A stretch of DNA of 64,000 nt from contig NZ_CP011131.1 in assembly GCF_001442805.1 (NCBI RefSeq), positions 5,270,001 to 5,334,000 on the forward strand, given 5' to 3'. Each line of letters starts with the position of its first letter. Positions within the stretch are counted from its first letter, which is position 1. The DNA is from Lysobacter gummosus. Its GTDB lineage: Bacteria > Pseudomonadota > Gammaproteobacteria > Xanthomonadales > Xanthomonadaceae. Below are positions 54,756-63,900 of this stretch, piece by piece. Both the position numbers and the translations under genes were made by a program. Under the pieces are notes generated by a model that was not told the origin of the DNA, did no database searches, and worked only from the letters and a program-made list of their open reading frames with translations.

Positions 54756-55235
54756 ATGCCAATCCAGTGTTTGCACGGCCCCCAAGGCACCGGGCCCGCT
54801 GCGGGTATCGTCGATGAAGCTGATCCGATCGATATTCACCGTTCGGTCCTGATCGTAGGTGATGTTGTGCAGCACGAGCGTGCGCTTGTCCAAGTTGATG
54901 CTCTTCAACACGCCTTGCTCGATCGTCGGGTTGATGGAGCCGTCATGCTTGCCCCAGATCATCAGGTACTTGCCGATCGGATATTGCTTGAGATCGGCAT
55001 CGAAAGTGGGTGGATTTTTTGGCTCATTACCCAACTTGCTGATGGTGTCGACGTCGCCGAACTTGCACTCGACAAGGTCCTGGCGCTCGACTTTCCCGTC
55101 AAGACCGATGTAGGCAGCTACTTGAATAACGAAGCAGTCTTGCGCCAGATCGATTTTTGACAGATATCCCTGGATCGTCTCTCCGTTCGTCTTCAGGATC
55201 ACCACGGCATCATTCTGAGAAAAGCCCTTGACCAT
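54741..55235 (-). CDS. Hypothetical cytoplasmic protein, 164 aa
   Basis: MVKGFSQNDAVVILKTNGETIQGYLSKIDLAQDCFVIQV resembles a small beta-barrel of the Sm/Tudor type. It continues ECKFGDVDTISKLGNEPKNP, KQYPIGKYLMIWGKHDGS, GVLKSINLDKRTLVLHNITYDQ and INIDRISFIDD-like NIDRISFIDDTRSG. The two halves look like a duplicated fold. I use ATG 55235; ATG 55334 would add a basic leader without a clear ribosome site. No function known. It lies among decayed genes, with lower G+C than average, and may be a recent arrival. Confidence 0.6.
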   Translation of the reverse strand: MVKGFSQNDAVVILKTNGETIQGYLSKIDLAQDCFVIQVAAYIGLDGKVERQDLVECKFGDVDTISKLGNEPKNPPTFDADLKQYPIGKYLMIWGKHDGSINPTIEQGVLKSINLDKRTLVLHNITYDQDRTVNIDRISFIDDTRSGPGALGAVQTLDWHLRPD

Positions 55236-55429
55236 CTCATTCTTGTCCACGTCGTGTCTTCGTCGCTCGTGGACGCAAGCCAGCAATGAGCGCTTGTGGC
55301 CGGGCTCAAGTGGGCATCCTTGTATATTTTTCATGTCGCCGGCCAGCGGCCGGAACCATCGAAGCATGAAGCAGCATTCTTATCGGCTATGCCGAAATGC
55401 TAAACGGCAGTGCCGCTCTCATTTGGGAT

Positions 55430-55825
55430 TTTGCGCCGAATTCCGAGAACTGATCGCCGGTGCATTTCCGACACGATCTCCTGCTGGTACGACTGGCGCG
55501 CAGACAAGGACGCCAACCCGAGCCACGACGACTTTGTACGCGATCACGGTGAACACCAAGGGCGTTTCAGAACAATCTTGCAACCGTATTCGAAGCACAA
55601 GACCTCGTCACATACGCACCGGAAACGTTCACTGGCTATTGGCTCATCGAGAATTTTCCGAAGGGGATGAGCATGATGGATTGGTATGGCTTGCGGTATC
55701 GCCATTGCATCGAGCGCAACGCAAGACTCAGAGAAGCGAAGTGCATCATGCAGGAGGCGACGTTCGACCATTGACGCTACTCGCCGCCGAAAGATCTCAA
55801 GCTGCTTGATGCGCGGCGCGGCTAA
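55430..55825 (+). pseudogene. Decayed copy 2 of the DWYGLRYRHCI family
   Basis: The clear part is 55553-55825: FQNNLATVFEAQDLVTYAPE, TFTGYWLIENFPKGMSMMDW, YGLRYRHCIERNARLREAKC, IMQEATFDH then TGA at 55772-55774 where the other copy has Trp, and RYSPPKDLKLLDARRG to TAA 55823-55825. An upstream segment in another frame (SCWYDWRADKDANPSHDDF) probably belongs to the same gene. So at least one frame shift and one nonsense change are present. Confidence 0.6.
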
Positions 55826-55830
55826 TGGCG

Positions 55831-56157
55831 CTAGCGGCTTAACAGGCGAACGCCAGCAGCGGCGAGCCGCACTTCGCTATAACGCATCCTCGACAGGTCG
55901 CCTTGAGCCTCAAGTCGACCGAGCGCCACCATCTCCGCCACGCGCGCGGCGCAGAAACTGTCAGGCCTGCTGCCCATCAGGGCGCCAACAGCCCAAGCGA
56001 CTTTGCGCCGGTGATGGTCACAGGCGCTAAGCAGGACCGTATCGATCGCTTGGACCTGATCCGGGCGAAGCGAAGCAATCAACTTGACGGCATCCTCGCA
56101 GGGCGCCAAATCTACCGGTCCGTACTCTGAGCCAGCATGTCCATATCCTCGGCTCAC
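55831..56157 (-). CDS. DUF3658-like domain protein, 108 aa
   Basis: LRPDQVQAIDTVLLSACDHHRRKVAWAVGALMG, then SFCAARVAEMVALGRLEAQGDLSRMRYSEVRL, follows the DUF3658 pattern: a helix with I-D-x-x-L-L, an interior A-R-V-A winged-helix-like unit and the closing R-x-SEVRL. Many such domains sit at the end of DUF1835 proteins; here the domain is free-standing. Function unknown. No signal peptide. Confidence 0.6.
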   Translation of the reverse strand: MSRGYGHAGSEYGPVDLAPCEDAVKLIASLRPDQVQAIDTVLLSACDHHRRKVAWAVGALMGSRPDSFCAARVAEMVALGRLEAQGDLSRMRYSEVRLAAAGVRLLSR

Positions 56158-56204
56158 TTGATCGCCCCTCGGTTGACAGGCGGCATGGCGGGAGGCTTGG
56201 TTGC

Positions 56205-56626
56205 ATGAACATCGACATCGACAAGCTCAAACTGCGGGACCTGACCTCCCTCCTGATCGCCGCAGAGAAACAGAAACATCTCCTGTCAAAGCGTCGCCCG
56301 CCACCTCGGTGCGCCGACAAGCAGTCGCACTGGCCGCGCGCCACGGCTACACGATCAAGGAGTTCGTTGGCGATCAACCGGCGGCGCTTCATGCTGCCAG
56401 CAAGAAGCTCGGCTCGCGGCGCAAGCCGAGCAAAGTGGCTCCCAAGTATCGCGCCCCCAATGACAAGCGCACTACGTGGTCGGGCCGGGGACTCATGCCG
56501 CGGTGGCTGGCCCAAAAGACGAAGCACGGACGGAGTATCAGTGATTTCTTGATCCCCGGCCTTGCGAAGCCCACGGCACGAAAGGCCAATTCCATAGGCA
56601 AACGCACACTCATCAAGCAGGGCTAA
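56205..56626 (+). pseudogene. H-NS family (Xanthomonas type) gene with a frameshift
   Basis: MNIDIDKLKLRDLTSLLIAAEKQKHLLSKRRP is the N-terminal oligomerisation helix of Xanthomonad H-NS proteins, in one frame. In the next frame VRRQAVALAARHGYTIKEFVG, then APKYRAPNDKRTTWSGRGLMPRWL and SISDFLIPGLAKPTA continue the family, with the DNA-binding core TWSGRGLMPRWL intact. A single missing base near 56292-56305 separates the halves. Either a decayed xenogeneic silencer or a sequencing error in a GC-rich run. Confidence 0.8.
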
Positions 56627-56810
56627 CGCAGAGCTAGCGCGGACCAGTCTCGTGGACCCAAAGGACTGACGACTCTCTATCTCCGGGCGATTTGAAATCG
56701 GTATCGCCACGTCTCCGCATCCGGACGATGCGCACCTGGCTGCCGCCTGGGCGGGTGCACTCCTTGGTGCTACGATTCCTCTGCGTTTTGGAAATTAAGG
56801 AGGATTGTCC

Positions 56811-57407
56811 ATGCATTTTGGGAAGCATCTATTGGTCGCCGGGGGGCTGATCACGGCACTGCTGGCAGCTCAATCGGCGATCGCCCAAATTCCCGCTGAA
56901 CTTCTGCAGGGAGGGGGAGGAGGCCAGGGCTCGCTCTATAGCGACGCATTCTACAAATCGAAAGACGGCTATTGGGTGTTGATGCGTAGCCGCGAAGACA
57001 ACGGCCTGCGCTGCTCCGTCAGCTACATCATGCCTGACAGCTTGTATGCCATTCATGGCCCCGGGAACGCCGAGGAGGCCAGTAGAGGCGCGGGGCAGAT
57101 CTGGTTCAGCGGCGACAAGATCCGTTCGCCGGCCGCTACCGAGCAAGTTGACATCGTCATAAACGCCCGGGGCAAGACCGTCACCTATCCCACCGCGCTC
57201 GTCAATATCGTCCCGGATCGCGGGACGTTCGTAATGTTCCTCGACGTCAAGAACTACCTGCGTAAGGTGATCAAGAAGGGCGAGGACACCGACGAGTTCA
57301 CTGTCCGGCTCGAAGGCAAGGAAGTCTATGCAGTCAAGCTGCCGCAGTTGCAGAAAGCCTATCGGATGCTCGACAAGTGCATGGCCAGCGGCGGCGCCAA
57401 GCAGTGA
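56811..57407 (+). CDS. Hypothetical exported protein, 198 aa
   Basis: TAAGGAGG lies 7 bases before ATG 56811, a very good ribosome site, so the TTG at 56805 is not used. A signal peptide ends near AIAQ, followed by a glycine-rich stretch (LLQGGGGGQGSLY). The body has YKSKDGYWVLMRSREDNGLRCSVSYI, QIWFSGDKIRSPAATEQVDIV, TFVMFLDVKNYLRKVIKKGEDTDEF and LPQLQKAYRMLDKCMASG, with one Cys near each end that could pair. I do not recognise the family. It is convergent with the next gene across a hairpin. Confidence 0.72.
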   Translation: MHFGKHLLVAGGLITALLAAQSAIAQIPAELLQGGGGGQGSLYSDAFYKSKDGYWVLMRSREDNGLRCSVSYIMPDSLYAIHGPGNAEEASRGAGQIWFSGDKIRSPAATEQVDIVINARGKTVTYPTALVNIVPDRGTFVMFLDVKNYLRKVIKKGEDTDEFTVRLEGKEVYAVKLPQLQKAYRMLDKCMASGGAKQ

Positions 57408-57436
57408 TCGGACGTCGGATGGCACGGTCATGCTGC

Positions 57437-57459
57437 GGCCGGCGCACCCTGCGCCGGCC
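57437..57459. terminator. Hairpin between convergent genes
   Basis: GGCCGGCGC-ACCCT-GCGCCGGCC is a perfect 9-base stem between genes that end at 57407 and 57468. No T-run. Confidence 0.6.
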
Positions 57460-57467
57460 GGCACGAG

Positions 57468-58646
57468 TCAGTTCCTCGGCGCGTTGAGCAGGCTCGAACA
57501 TACATAGGCTCGACCAGGGCCGCTGCGATTTTCCTCGACAACCACATCGGCCACGCGCATCGCGCCAGAGGCATCGGGCTTCAGCACGAATTGAGCCTGG
57601 CAGCTTTCGTACAGCCCCTGAGTCGAAATGTGGTCCCCGCCAGCGGTAACCAATGCGAAACGGCTGTCGTAATCGCGCGCATAGGTCAGATAGCGCAGCC
57701 CGCCCGCTTCGCTGACCACAGGCGCCCCCATCGCTGCTACGACGTCGCCTTCGTTCTTACCAAGCCAGACACTGATCATCGTCTGCTCGGCGCCGCTGAT
57801 GTGGCGGCCGCCGCGCATTTTCGCCGCCTCCGCAGTGAAGAGGTTCTCGTCGTCGGCCTTCTTGATGCGGGCGCCGACAACGTCGCGTTGGCGTTCCAAC
57901 ATGGCGATCTGATCCTGTAACTGCTTCTCGAACGCGGCAGCCTCTTTCGCCGTCAGCTGACGGCCGTTGTTGAGCGCAGGCTTGGGCGCCCCCTTCCAGA
58001 AGTGCTCCCAGGTGTAGCTGGCCAACACGTTCATCGACAAACCTTCTGTGGGCAGGAATTCGGCCATGTCGAAACCCAGCCCACGCATGCTTTGACGCAA
58101 GGCCGCCGGATCCATCTTGCCGTTCGGCATCGCGGCAGCCTGCTTGGCGTGGCGGATGGCCGAGTCGCTGCAGGCGACCCGATAGACCTTGAGCATCAGA
58201 TAGTTCGATGCGGACTGCCAACCACTGCCGGTCAGGGGCTGAATCGCTGGCGAATCCTTCATCCGCTTGTGCCCGCCGACCATGCGGAACTCGACCGCGT
58301 CGACATCGGGCAAGGCTGCGGGAGCCTCGTCGGTCGCCTGCTTGCGCGAAGCCTTCTTGGCGCGGGCGGCAGCAGGGCACTTGAACTGCAAGGTGGTCTC
58401 GGTCCAGTAAGGCTGCTTCGCCGCTTCGTATACCATGGTCAGGACGATCTCGCGGATGTCGCCCGAGCCGTCGCCGATTCCCGACTTGTCGGTCGAATAA
58501 TCGTTGACATACGTCAGTATGCGATCGGGCGAGGTTCCGCCCGCGTCGATCACCATCCTGTCGGTCGCCTTCGCCGGAACAAGCGCCGTCCCCAGTACGA
58601 TGCACATCATTACAAATGACTTCGCACTCGTATCAACCTTGCCCAT
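57468..58646 (-). CDS. Hypothetical exported protein, 392 aa
   Basis: ATG 58646 gives a signal peptide (KSFVMMCIVLGTALVPAKA). The body has MVIDAGGTSPDRILTYVNDYSTDKSGIGDGSGDI, a basic linker (ARAKKASRKQATDE), VEFRMVGGHKRMKDSPAI, a helix (LQDQIAMLERQRDVVGARIKKADDEN) and a C-terminal part similar to lipoprotein-type SmpA repeats (ISVWLGKNEGDVVAAMGAP, LRYLTYARDYD). The last part suggests an envelope protein with an OmlA-like domain. Not recognised overall. Confidence 0.65.
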   Translation of the reverse strand: MGKVDTSAKSFVMMCIVLGTALVPAKATDRMVIDAGGTSPDRILTYVNDYSTDKSGIGDGSGDIREIVLTMVYEAAKQPYWTETTLQFKCPAAARAKKASRKQATDEAPAALPDVDAVEFRMVGGHKRMKDSPAIQPLTGSGWQSASNYLMLKVYRVACSDSAIRHAKQAAAMPNGKMDPAALRQSMRGLGFDMAEFLPTEGLSMNVLASYTWEHFWKGAPKPALNNGRQLTAKEAAAFEKQLQDQIAMLERQRDVVGARIKKADDENLFTAEAAKMRGGRHISGAEQTMISVWLGKNEGDVVAAMGAPVVSEAGGLRYLTYARDYDSRFALVTAGGDHISTQGLYESCQAQFVLKPDASGAMRVADVVVEENRSGPGRAYVCSSLLNAPRN

Positions 58647-58809
58647 TGCCAACGCCTTCCTTGCTTGGATCATCGATAAATACATTGTTTCGGAAACGCT
58701 CGTCAAACCTGATCCGACTTCCGAGCCAATGCGAGAGTTTCCTGACCAGGGGCATCATTGAGAATGCGACCCGAGCACTGGCCAGCGCCCTACACACCCG
58801 CCCCGTAAT

Positions 58810-58992
58810 TCATCTCGCTCTTTCAGCATCATCGACATTCCATGCGCTGAACCTGGCGCCGGAACCGTATTTAGCCTTAATCAGCGATATGACCTCCTCG
58901 CTGCCGTCCGCGTAAATCGTGTCTGGAATCTCAATCCCTTGCTCGCCAAATACGATGACGCTATATGGCTTGTTGGACTGGTCCTCCGGCAC
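58810..58992 (-). CDS. Small hypothetical protein, 60 aa
   Basis: A GTG start at 58992 opens 60 codons: KPYSVIVFGEQGIEIPDTIYADGSEEVISLIKAKYGSGARFSAWNVD. The composition is natural for a small soluble alpha/beta protein, and the frame's stop falls right after a charged tail (DDAERAR). No motif is recognised and the ribosome site is weak, so it could be spurious. Confidence 0.5.
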   Translation of the reverse strand: MPEDQSNKPYSVIVFGEQGIEIPDTIYADGSEEVISLIKAKYGSGARFSAWNVDDAERAR

Positions 58993-59116
58993 CGGCGCGC
59001 GGCCTTGCTCCCGCCCACTCGCCAGCCGCCCAGCTAAGAGCGTGCTCGAGCGTTAGCGGGCACGCTCCGGCGCCAGCGAGGAAGATCGGTTGCCAGCGCG
59101 CAGCCTTTATTTTTAC

Positions 59117-59138
59117 TGACCATATTACCGATTGGTCA
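59117..59138. promoter_or_regulatory. Candidate TetR operator upstream of tetR (site A)
   Basis: TGACCA-N10-TGGTCA, 39 bases before the tetR ATG and in an AT-rich stretch. It has the same arm sequence class and 10-base spacer as site B. Confidence 0.6.
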
Positions 59139-59177
59139 CTTGTTGCCTATTCGCCCACCAGGCGATAGGCTCACGCT

Positions 59178-59795
59178 ATGAACAGACCAACCCCTCATTC
59201 AGGCGCGACTCGCGGCCCCGCCGATCATGAGCTGCGAGATCAGATCGTCGCAGCCGCAACCGAGCATTTCAGTCGGTACGGCTATGAGAAAACGACCGTC
59301 TCCGACCTCGCCAAGGCCGTGGGCTTCTCCAAGGCCTACATCTACAAGTTTTTTGAATCCAAACAAGCGATTGGCGAGACCATCTGCGTCAACTGCATGC
59401 TCCAGATCGAGGCCGAAGTGCGGGCCGCGGTCGACGGGGGCGATCGGCCGCCAGAGAAGCTTCGGCGCATGTTCAAGGCCATTGTCGATGCAACCCTGCG
59501 CCTGCTGTTTCAGGATCGCAAGCTCTACGAAATCGCCGCCTCAGCGGCCAGCGAACGCTGGCCAGCGACGATTGCCTACGAGGCGCGCATGCAGGCCCTG
59601 CTTCAGGACATCATTCAGGAAGGCCGACAAACCGGAGACTTCGAGCGTAAAACCCCGCTCGACGAGACCACGGCTGCGATCTATCTCGTCATACGGCCCT
59701 ATCTGAATCCGCTTCTGCTACAGCACAGCTTCGATTACACCGAACAAGCGCCGGCCCGGCTGTCCGGCCTCATCCTTCGCAGCCTGTCTCCATGA
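59178..59795 (+). CDS. TetR-family regulator of the RND pump, 205 aa
   Basis: The helix-turn-helix (residues about 22-66) is IVAAATEHFSRYGYEKTTVSDLAKAVGFSKAYIYKFFESKQAIG. The C-terminal helical domain (RRMFKAIVDATLRLLFQD, ASAASERWPATIAYEARM) matches the TetR group found next to RND pumps. It probably represses itself through site A and the pump through site B, and is released by a pump substrate. It is 82 bases upstream of the adaptor gene on the same strand. Confidence 0.9.
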   Translation: MNRPTPHSGATRGPADHELRDQIVAAATEHFSRYGYEKTTVSDLAKAVGFSKAYIYKFFESKQAIGETICVNCMLQIEAEVRAAVDGGDRPPEKLRRMFKAIVDATLRLLFQDRKLYEIAASAASERWPATIAYEARMQALLQDIIQEGRQTGDFERKTPLDETTAAIYLVIRPYLNPLLLQHSFDYTEQAPARLSGLILRSLSP

Positions 59796-59808
59796 TGAAC
59801 GCCACGCT

Positions 59809-59832
59809 GTGACTATTGACGAAATTAGTCAC
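59809..59832. promoter_or_regulatory. Candidate TetR operator before the RND genes (site B)
   Basis: GTGACTA-N10-TAGTCAC is a perfect 7-base inverted repeat with a 10-base spacer, containing TTGACG, a plausible -35 element. It ends 45 bases before the adaptor ATG. Confidence 0.7.
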
Positions 59833-59877
59833 TAGTATCATGCTTCGGTCCCAGATCAGCTTGTCTGTGGGACCCAC

Positions 59878-60987
59878 ATGCTCCGGCACCTCGTTTTATC
59901 CGCAGTCCTTTGTGCATTGCCGTTCGTGCTCGCCGCCTGCGGCGATACGGCCGCATCCGATCCGCGCACTCAGGCGCCACTGGTGCGCGTCGCCATCGTT
60001 CAAGGGGCAGACGCCGCATCGCGGTCCTTCACCGGGACCGTAGCCGCCCGGGTACAGAGCGACCTGGGCTTCCGCGTCTCCGGCAAGGTGCTGGAACGGC
60101 TCGTGGATGCGGGGCAAACCGTCCGGCGCGGGCAGTCGCTCATGCGCATCGACCCGGCCGATCTCGAGCTTGCGGTGAATGCGCAACAGCAAGCCGTTGC
60201 CGCCGCGCGCGCGCAGGCGGTGCAGACGACGCAGGAGGAAGTCCGTTATCGCAACCTGCTCGGAATCGGCGCCGTATCGGCATCGGCTTACGAACAAGCC
60301 AAAGCCGCGGCCGATGCCGCCAAGGCGCAGCTTCGCGCGGCCCAAGCCCAAGCCGAAGTCGCTCGCAACGCGAGCCGCTATGCGCAGTTGCTGGCTGATG
60401 GCGATGGCACGGTCATGCAAACGCTGGCAGAACCTGGGCAGGTCGTCGGCGCCGGACAGGTCGTCGTGCGCCTGGCGCATGCCGGTCCGCGCGAGGCGCT
60501 TGTCCAATTGCCAGAAACCCTGCGCCCTGCGGTCGGGTCCGCCGGGCAAGCCACGCTCTTCGGCAAGGACGGCGTCGCCGTAGCGACGCGGCTTCGGCAG
60601 TTGTCGGATGCCGCCGATCCGCTAACACGTACCTTCGAGGCGCGGTACGTGCTCGAAGGGGAACTGGCAAACGCCCCATTAGGCGCCACGGTCACCATCC
60701 AGATCGCGGACGGGCACTCCGGCGGGTCCAGCGGCTTGCAAGTGCCGGTCGGAGCCCTGTTCGATGCAGGTAAAGGGCCCGGGGTATGGGTCATCAACGA
60801 CAACACGACAAAGGTGGCGTGGCGGCCGGTCACGGTCCTGCGCGTGAGCGATGAAGGCGCACGCGTTGCCGGCCGGCTCAAGCAAGGCGAACGCATCGTC
60901 GCGCTGGGTGCCCATCTGCTGCGCGAAGGCGAGCAGGTCCGAATCGCCGGCCCGTCCGCCGCCGCGACCGCGGGAGCCGGGCCGTGA
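59878..60987 (+). CDS. RND efflux periplasmic adaptor lipoprotein, 369 aa
   Basis: The lipobox is VLAAC (Cys20). The family's biotinyl-lipoyl motif SDLGFRVSGKVLERLVDAGQTVRRGQSLMRID (about residues 60-92), a coiled-coil hairpin (LAVNAQQQAVAAARAQAVQTTQEE ... AKAAADAAKAQLRAAQAQAEVAR) and GDGTVMQTLAEPGQVVGAGQVVVRLA (second lipoyl half) are all present. Beta-barrel and membrane-proximal domains follow. It bridges the inner-membrane pump and an outer-membrane channel not encoded here. The stop overlaps the next gene's GTG by 3 bases, so translation is coupled. Confidence 0.92.
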   Translation: MLRHLVLSAVLCALPFVLAACGDTAASDPRTQAPLVRVAIVQGADAASRSFTGTVAARVQSDLGFRVSGKVLERLVDAGQTVRRGQSLMRIDPADLELAVNAQQQAVAAARAQAVQTTQEEVRYRNLLGIGAVSASAYEQAKAAADAAKAQLRAAQAQAEVARNASRYAQLLADGDGTVMQTLAEPGQVVGAGQVVVRLAHAGPREALVQLPETLRPAVGSAGQATLFGKDGVAVATRLRQLSDAADPLTRTFEARYVLEGELANAPLGATVTIQIADGHSGGSSGLQVPVGALFDAGKGPGVWVINDNTTKVAWRPVTVLRVSDEGARVAGRLKQGERIVALGAHLLREGEQVRIAGPSAAATAGAGP

Positions 60988-63900
60988 GCGCGAGCCGCTT
61001 CAACCTGTCTGCGCTCGCCGTTCGCGAGCGCTCCGTCACCCTGTTCCTGATCTGCCTGATCTCGCTGGCCGGGCTCATTGCATTCTTCCAGTTGGGCCGC
61101 GCGGAAGATCCCGCCTTCACGGTCAAGGTGATGACCATCGTGACTGCATGGCCCGGCGCCACCGCGCAGGAAATGCAGGATCAGGTCGCCGAGAAGATCG
61201 AGAAGCGCCTGCAGGAGTTGCGCTGGTACGACCGCAGCGAGACCTACACGCGGCCCGGCCTGGCGTTCACCACCTTGACCTTGCTCGACAGCACGCCGCC
61301 TTCCGCCGTGCAGGAGGAGTTCTACCAGGCACGCAAGAAAGTCGGCGACGAGGCCAACAATCTTCCGGCCGGCGTGATCGGTCCGATGGTCAACGACGAG
61401 TACGCGGATGTCACCTTCGCGCTGTTCGCACTCAAGGCCAAAGGCGAACCGCAGCGACTGCTGGCACGCGAAGCCGAGACGCTGCGCCAGCGGTTGCTGC
61501 ACGTGCCGGGCGTGAAGAAGGTCAACATCATCGGCGAGCAGGCCGAGCGCATTTATGTTGAGTTCTCGCACGAACGCTTGGCGACGCTGGGCGTCGGTCC
61601 GCAGGACGTATTCGCCGCGCTCAACAGCCAGAATGCGCTGACGCCGGCGGGCTCGGTGGAAACCCACGGACCGCAGGTGCTTGTCCGCCTGGACGGCGCG
61701 TTCGACGAGTTGCAGAAGATCCGCGACACGCCGGTGGTCGCGCAGGGCCGTACGCTGAAGTTGTCGGACATCGCCACTGTTCGGCGCGGATACGAAGACC
61801 CCGCGACGTTCCTGATCCGCAACGGCGGCGAGCCGGCCTTGCTGCTGGGCATCGTCATGCGCGATGGCTGGAATGGCCTCGACCTGGGCAAGGCGCTGGA
61901 CCACGAGGTCGGTGCAGTCAACGCCGAGCTGCCATTGGGCATCAGCCTGACCAAGGTCACCGACCAGGCGGTCAACATCAGCTCGGCGGTCGGCGAGTTC
62001 ATGGTCAAGTTCTTCGTCGCGCTGCTGGTGGTCATGCTGGTGAGCTTTATCAGCATGGGCTGGCGCGTGGGCGTGGTGGTGGCCGCGGCCGTGCCGCTGA
62101 CGCTGGCGGCGGTCTTCGTGGTGATGGCGGCGACCGGGAAGAATTTCGACCGCATCACGTTAGGCTCCCTGATCCTGGCGCTGGGCCTGCTGGTGGATGA
62201 CGCCATCATCGCCATCGAAATGATGGTGGTGAAGATGGAGGAAGGCTACAGCCGCGTCAAAGCCTCCGCCTATGCCTGGAGCCATACCGCCGCGCCCATG
62301 CTGTCGGGCACGCTGGTGACCGCCGTCGGCTTCATGCCCAACGGTTTCGCGCGCTCTAGCGCGGGCGAGTACACCAGCAACATGTTCTGGATCGTCGGCA
62401 CCGCGTTGATCGCGTCGTGGGTGGTCGCGGTAGTGTTCACGCCCTACCTCGGCGTGAAGATGCTGCCGGATTTCAAGAAGATCGAAGGCGGCCATGACGC
62501 CATCTACGACACGCCGCGCTACAACCGCTTCCGTCAGGTGCTGGAGCGCGTGATCGCACGCAAGTGGCTGGTGGCCGGCTCGGTGGTGGGACTGTTCGTC
62601 ATGGCGATTCTCGGCATGGGCATCGTCAAGAAACAGTTCTTCCCGATCTCCGACCGGCCCGAGGTACTGGTGGAGATACAACTGCCTTACGGCACCGCGA
62701 TCGGGCAGACCAGCGCGGCCACCGCGAAGGTAGAAACCTGGCTGGCCAAGCAGAAGGAAGCCAGGATCGTCACCGCCTACGTGGGCCAGGGCGCGCCGCG
62801 CTTCTACTTGGCGATGGGGCCGGAGCTGCCCGATCCTTCGTTCGCCAAGATCGTCGTCCGCACCGACAATCAGGACGAGCGCGAGGCGTTGAAGCACCGG
62901 CTGCGCCGAGCGATCGCCGATGGCCTGGTTCCCGAGGCGCGTGTGCGTGTCACCCAACTCGTGTTCGGTCCCTACTCGCCATTCCCGGTCGCTTACCGGG
63001 TGGTCGGGCCCGACCCCGTCAAGCTGCGCGAGATCGCCGCAGACGTACGGCAGGTCATGGAAACGAGCCCGATGATGCGTACCGTCAACACGGACTGGGG
63101 CACGCGCACGCCGACACTGCACTTCACCTTGCAGCAGGATCGGCTGCAGGCGGTGGGGCTGACCTCCAGCGCCGTCGCGCAGCAGTTGCAATTCCTGCTG
63201 AGCGGCATACCGGTTACCGCTGTGCGTGAGGATATCCGCACGGTACAAGTCATCGCGCGCTCGTCCGGCGACATCCGGCTTGATCCGGCCCGGGTGGCGG
63301 ACTTCACCCTGGCAGGCGCCAATGGACAACGCATCCCGCTCTCGCAGGTGGGCGAGGCAGAGGTGCGCATGGAAGAACCGATCATGCGCCGGCGCGACCG
63401 CATGCCCACGATTACCGTGCGCGGCGACATCGCCGACCACTTACAGCCTCCCGATGTCTCCACGGCAATGCTGCAGCAACTCCAGCCGATCATGAACCGG
63501 CTGCCGAGCGGCTACCGGATCGAGCAGGCCGGCTCCATCGAAGAGTCGGGAAAGGCGACCAAGGCCATGCTGCCGTTGTTCCCGATCATGCTGGCCATCA
63601 CCTTGATCATCATCATCTTCCAGGTGCGTTCGATCTCCGCGATGGTGATGGTCTTCCTGACCAGCCCGCTGGGCCTGATCGGCGTCGTGCCCACCCTGAT
63701 CCTGTTCCAGCAGCCCTTCGGCATCAATGCGCTGGTCGGACTAATCGCGCTGTCGGGAATTCTGATGCGCAACACGCTGATCCTGATTGGACAGATCGGC
63801 GAAAACGCTCAGGCGGGTCTCGACCCGTTCCACGCCGTGGTGGAAGCAACCGTGCAGCGTGCCCGCCCGGTAATCCTGACCGCTTTGGCGGCAATCCTCG

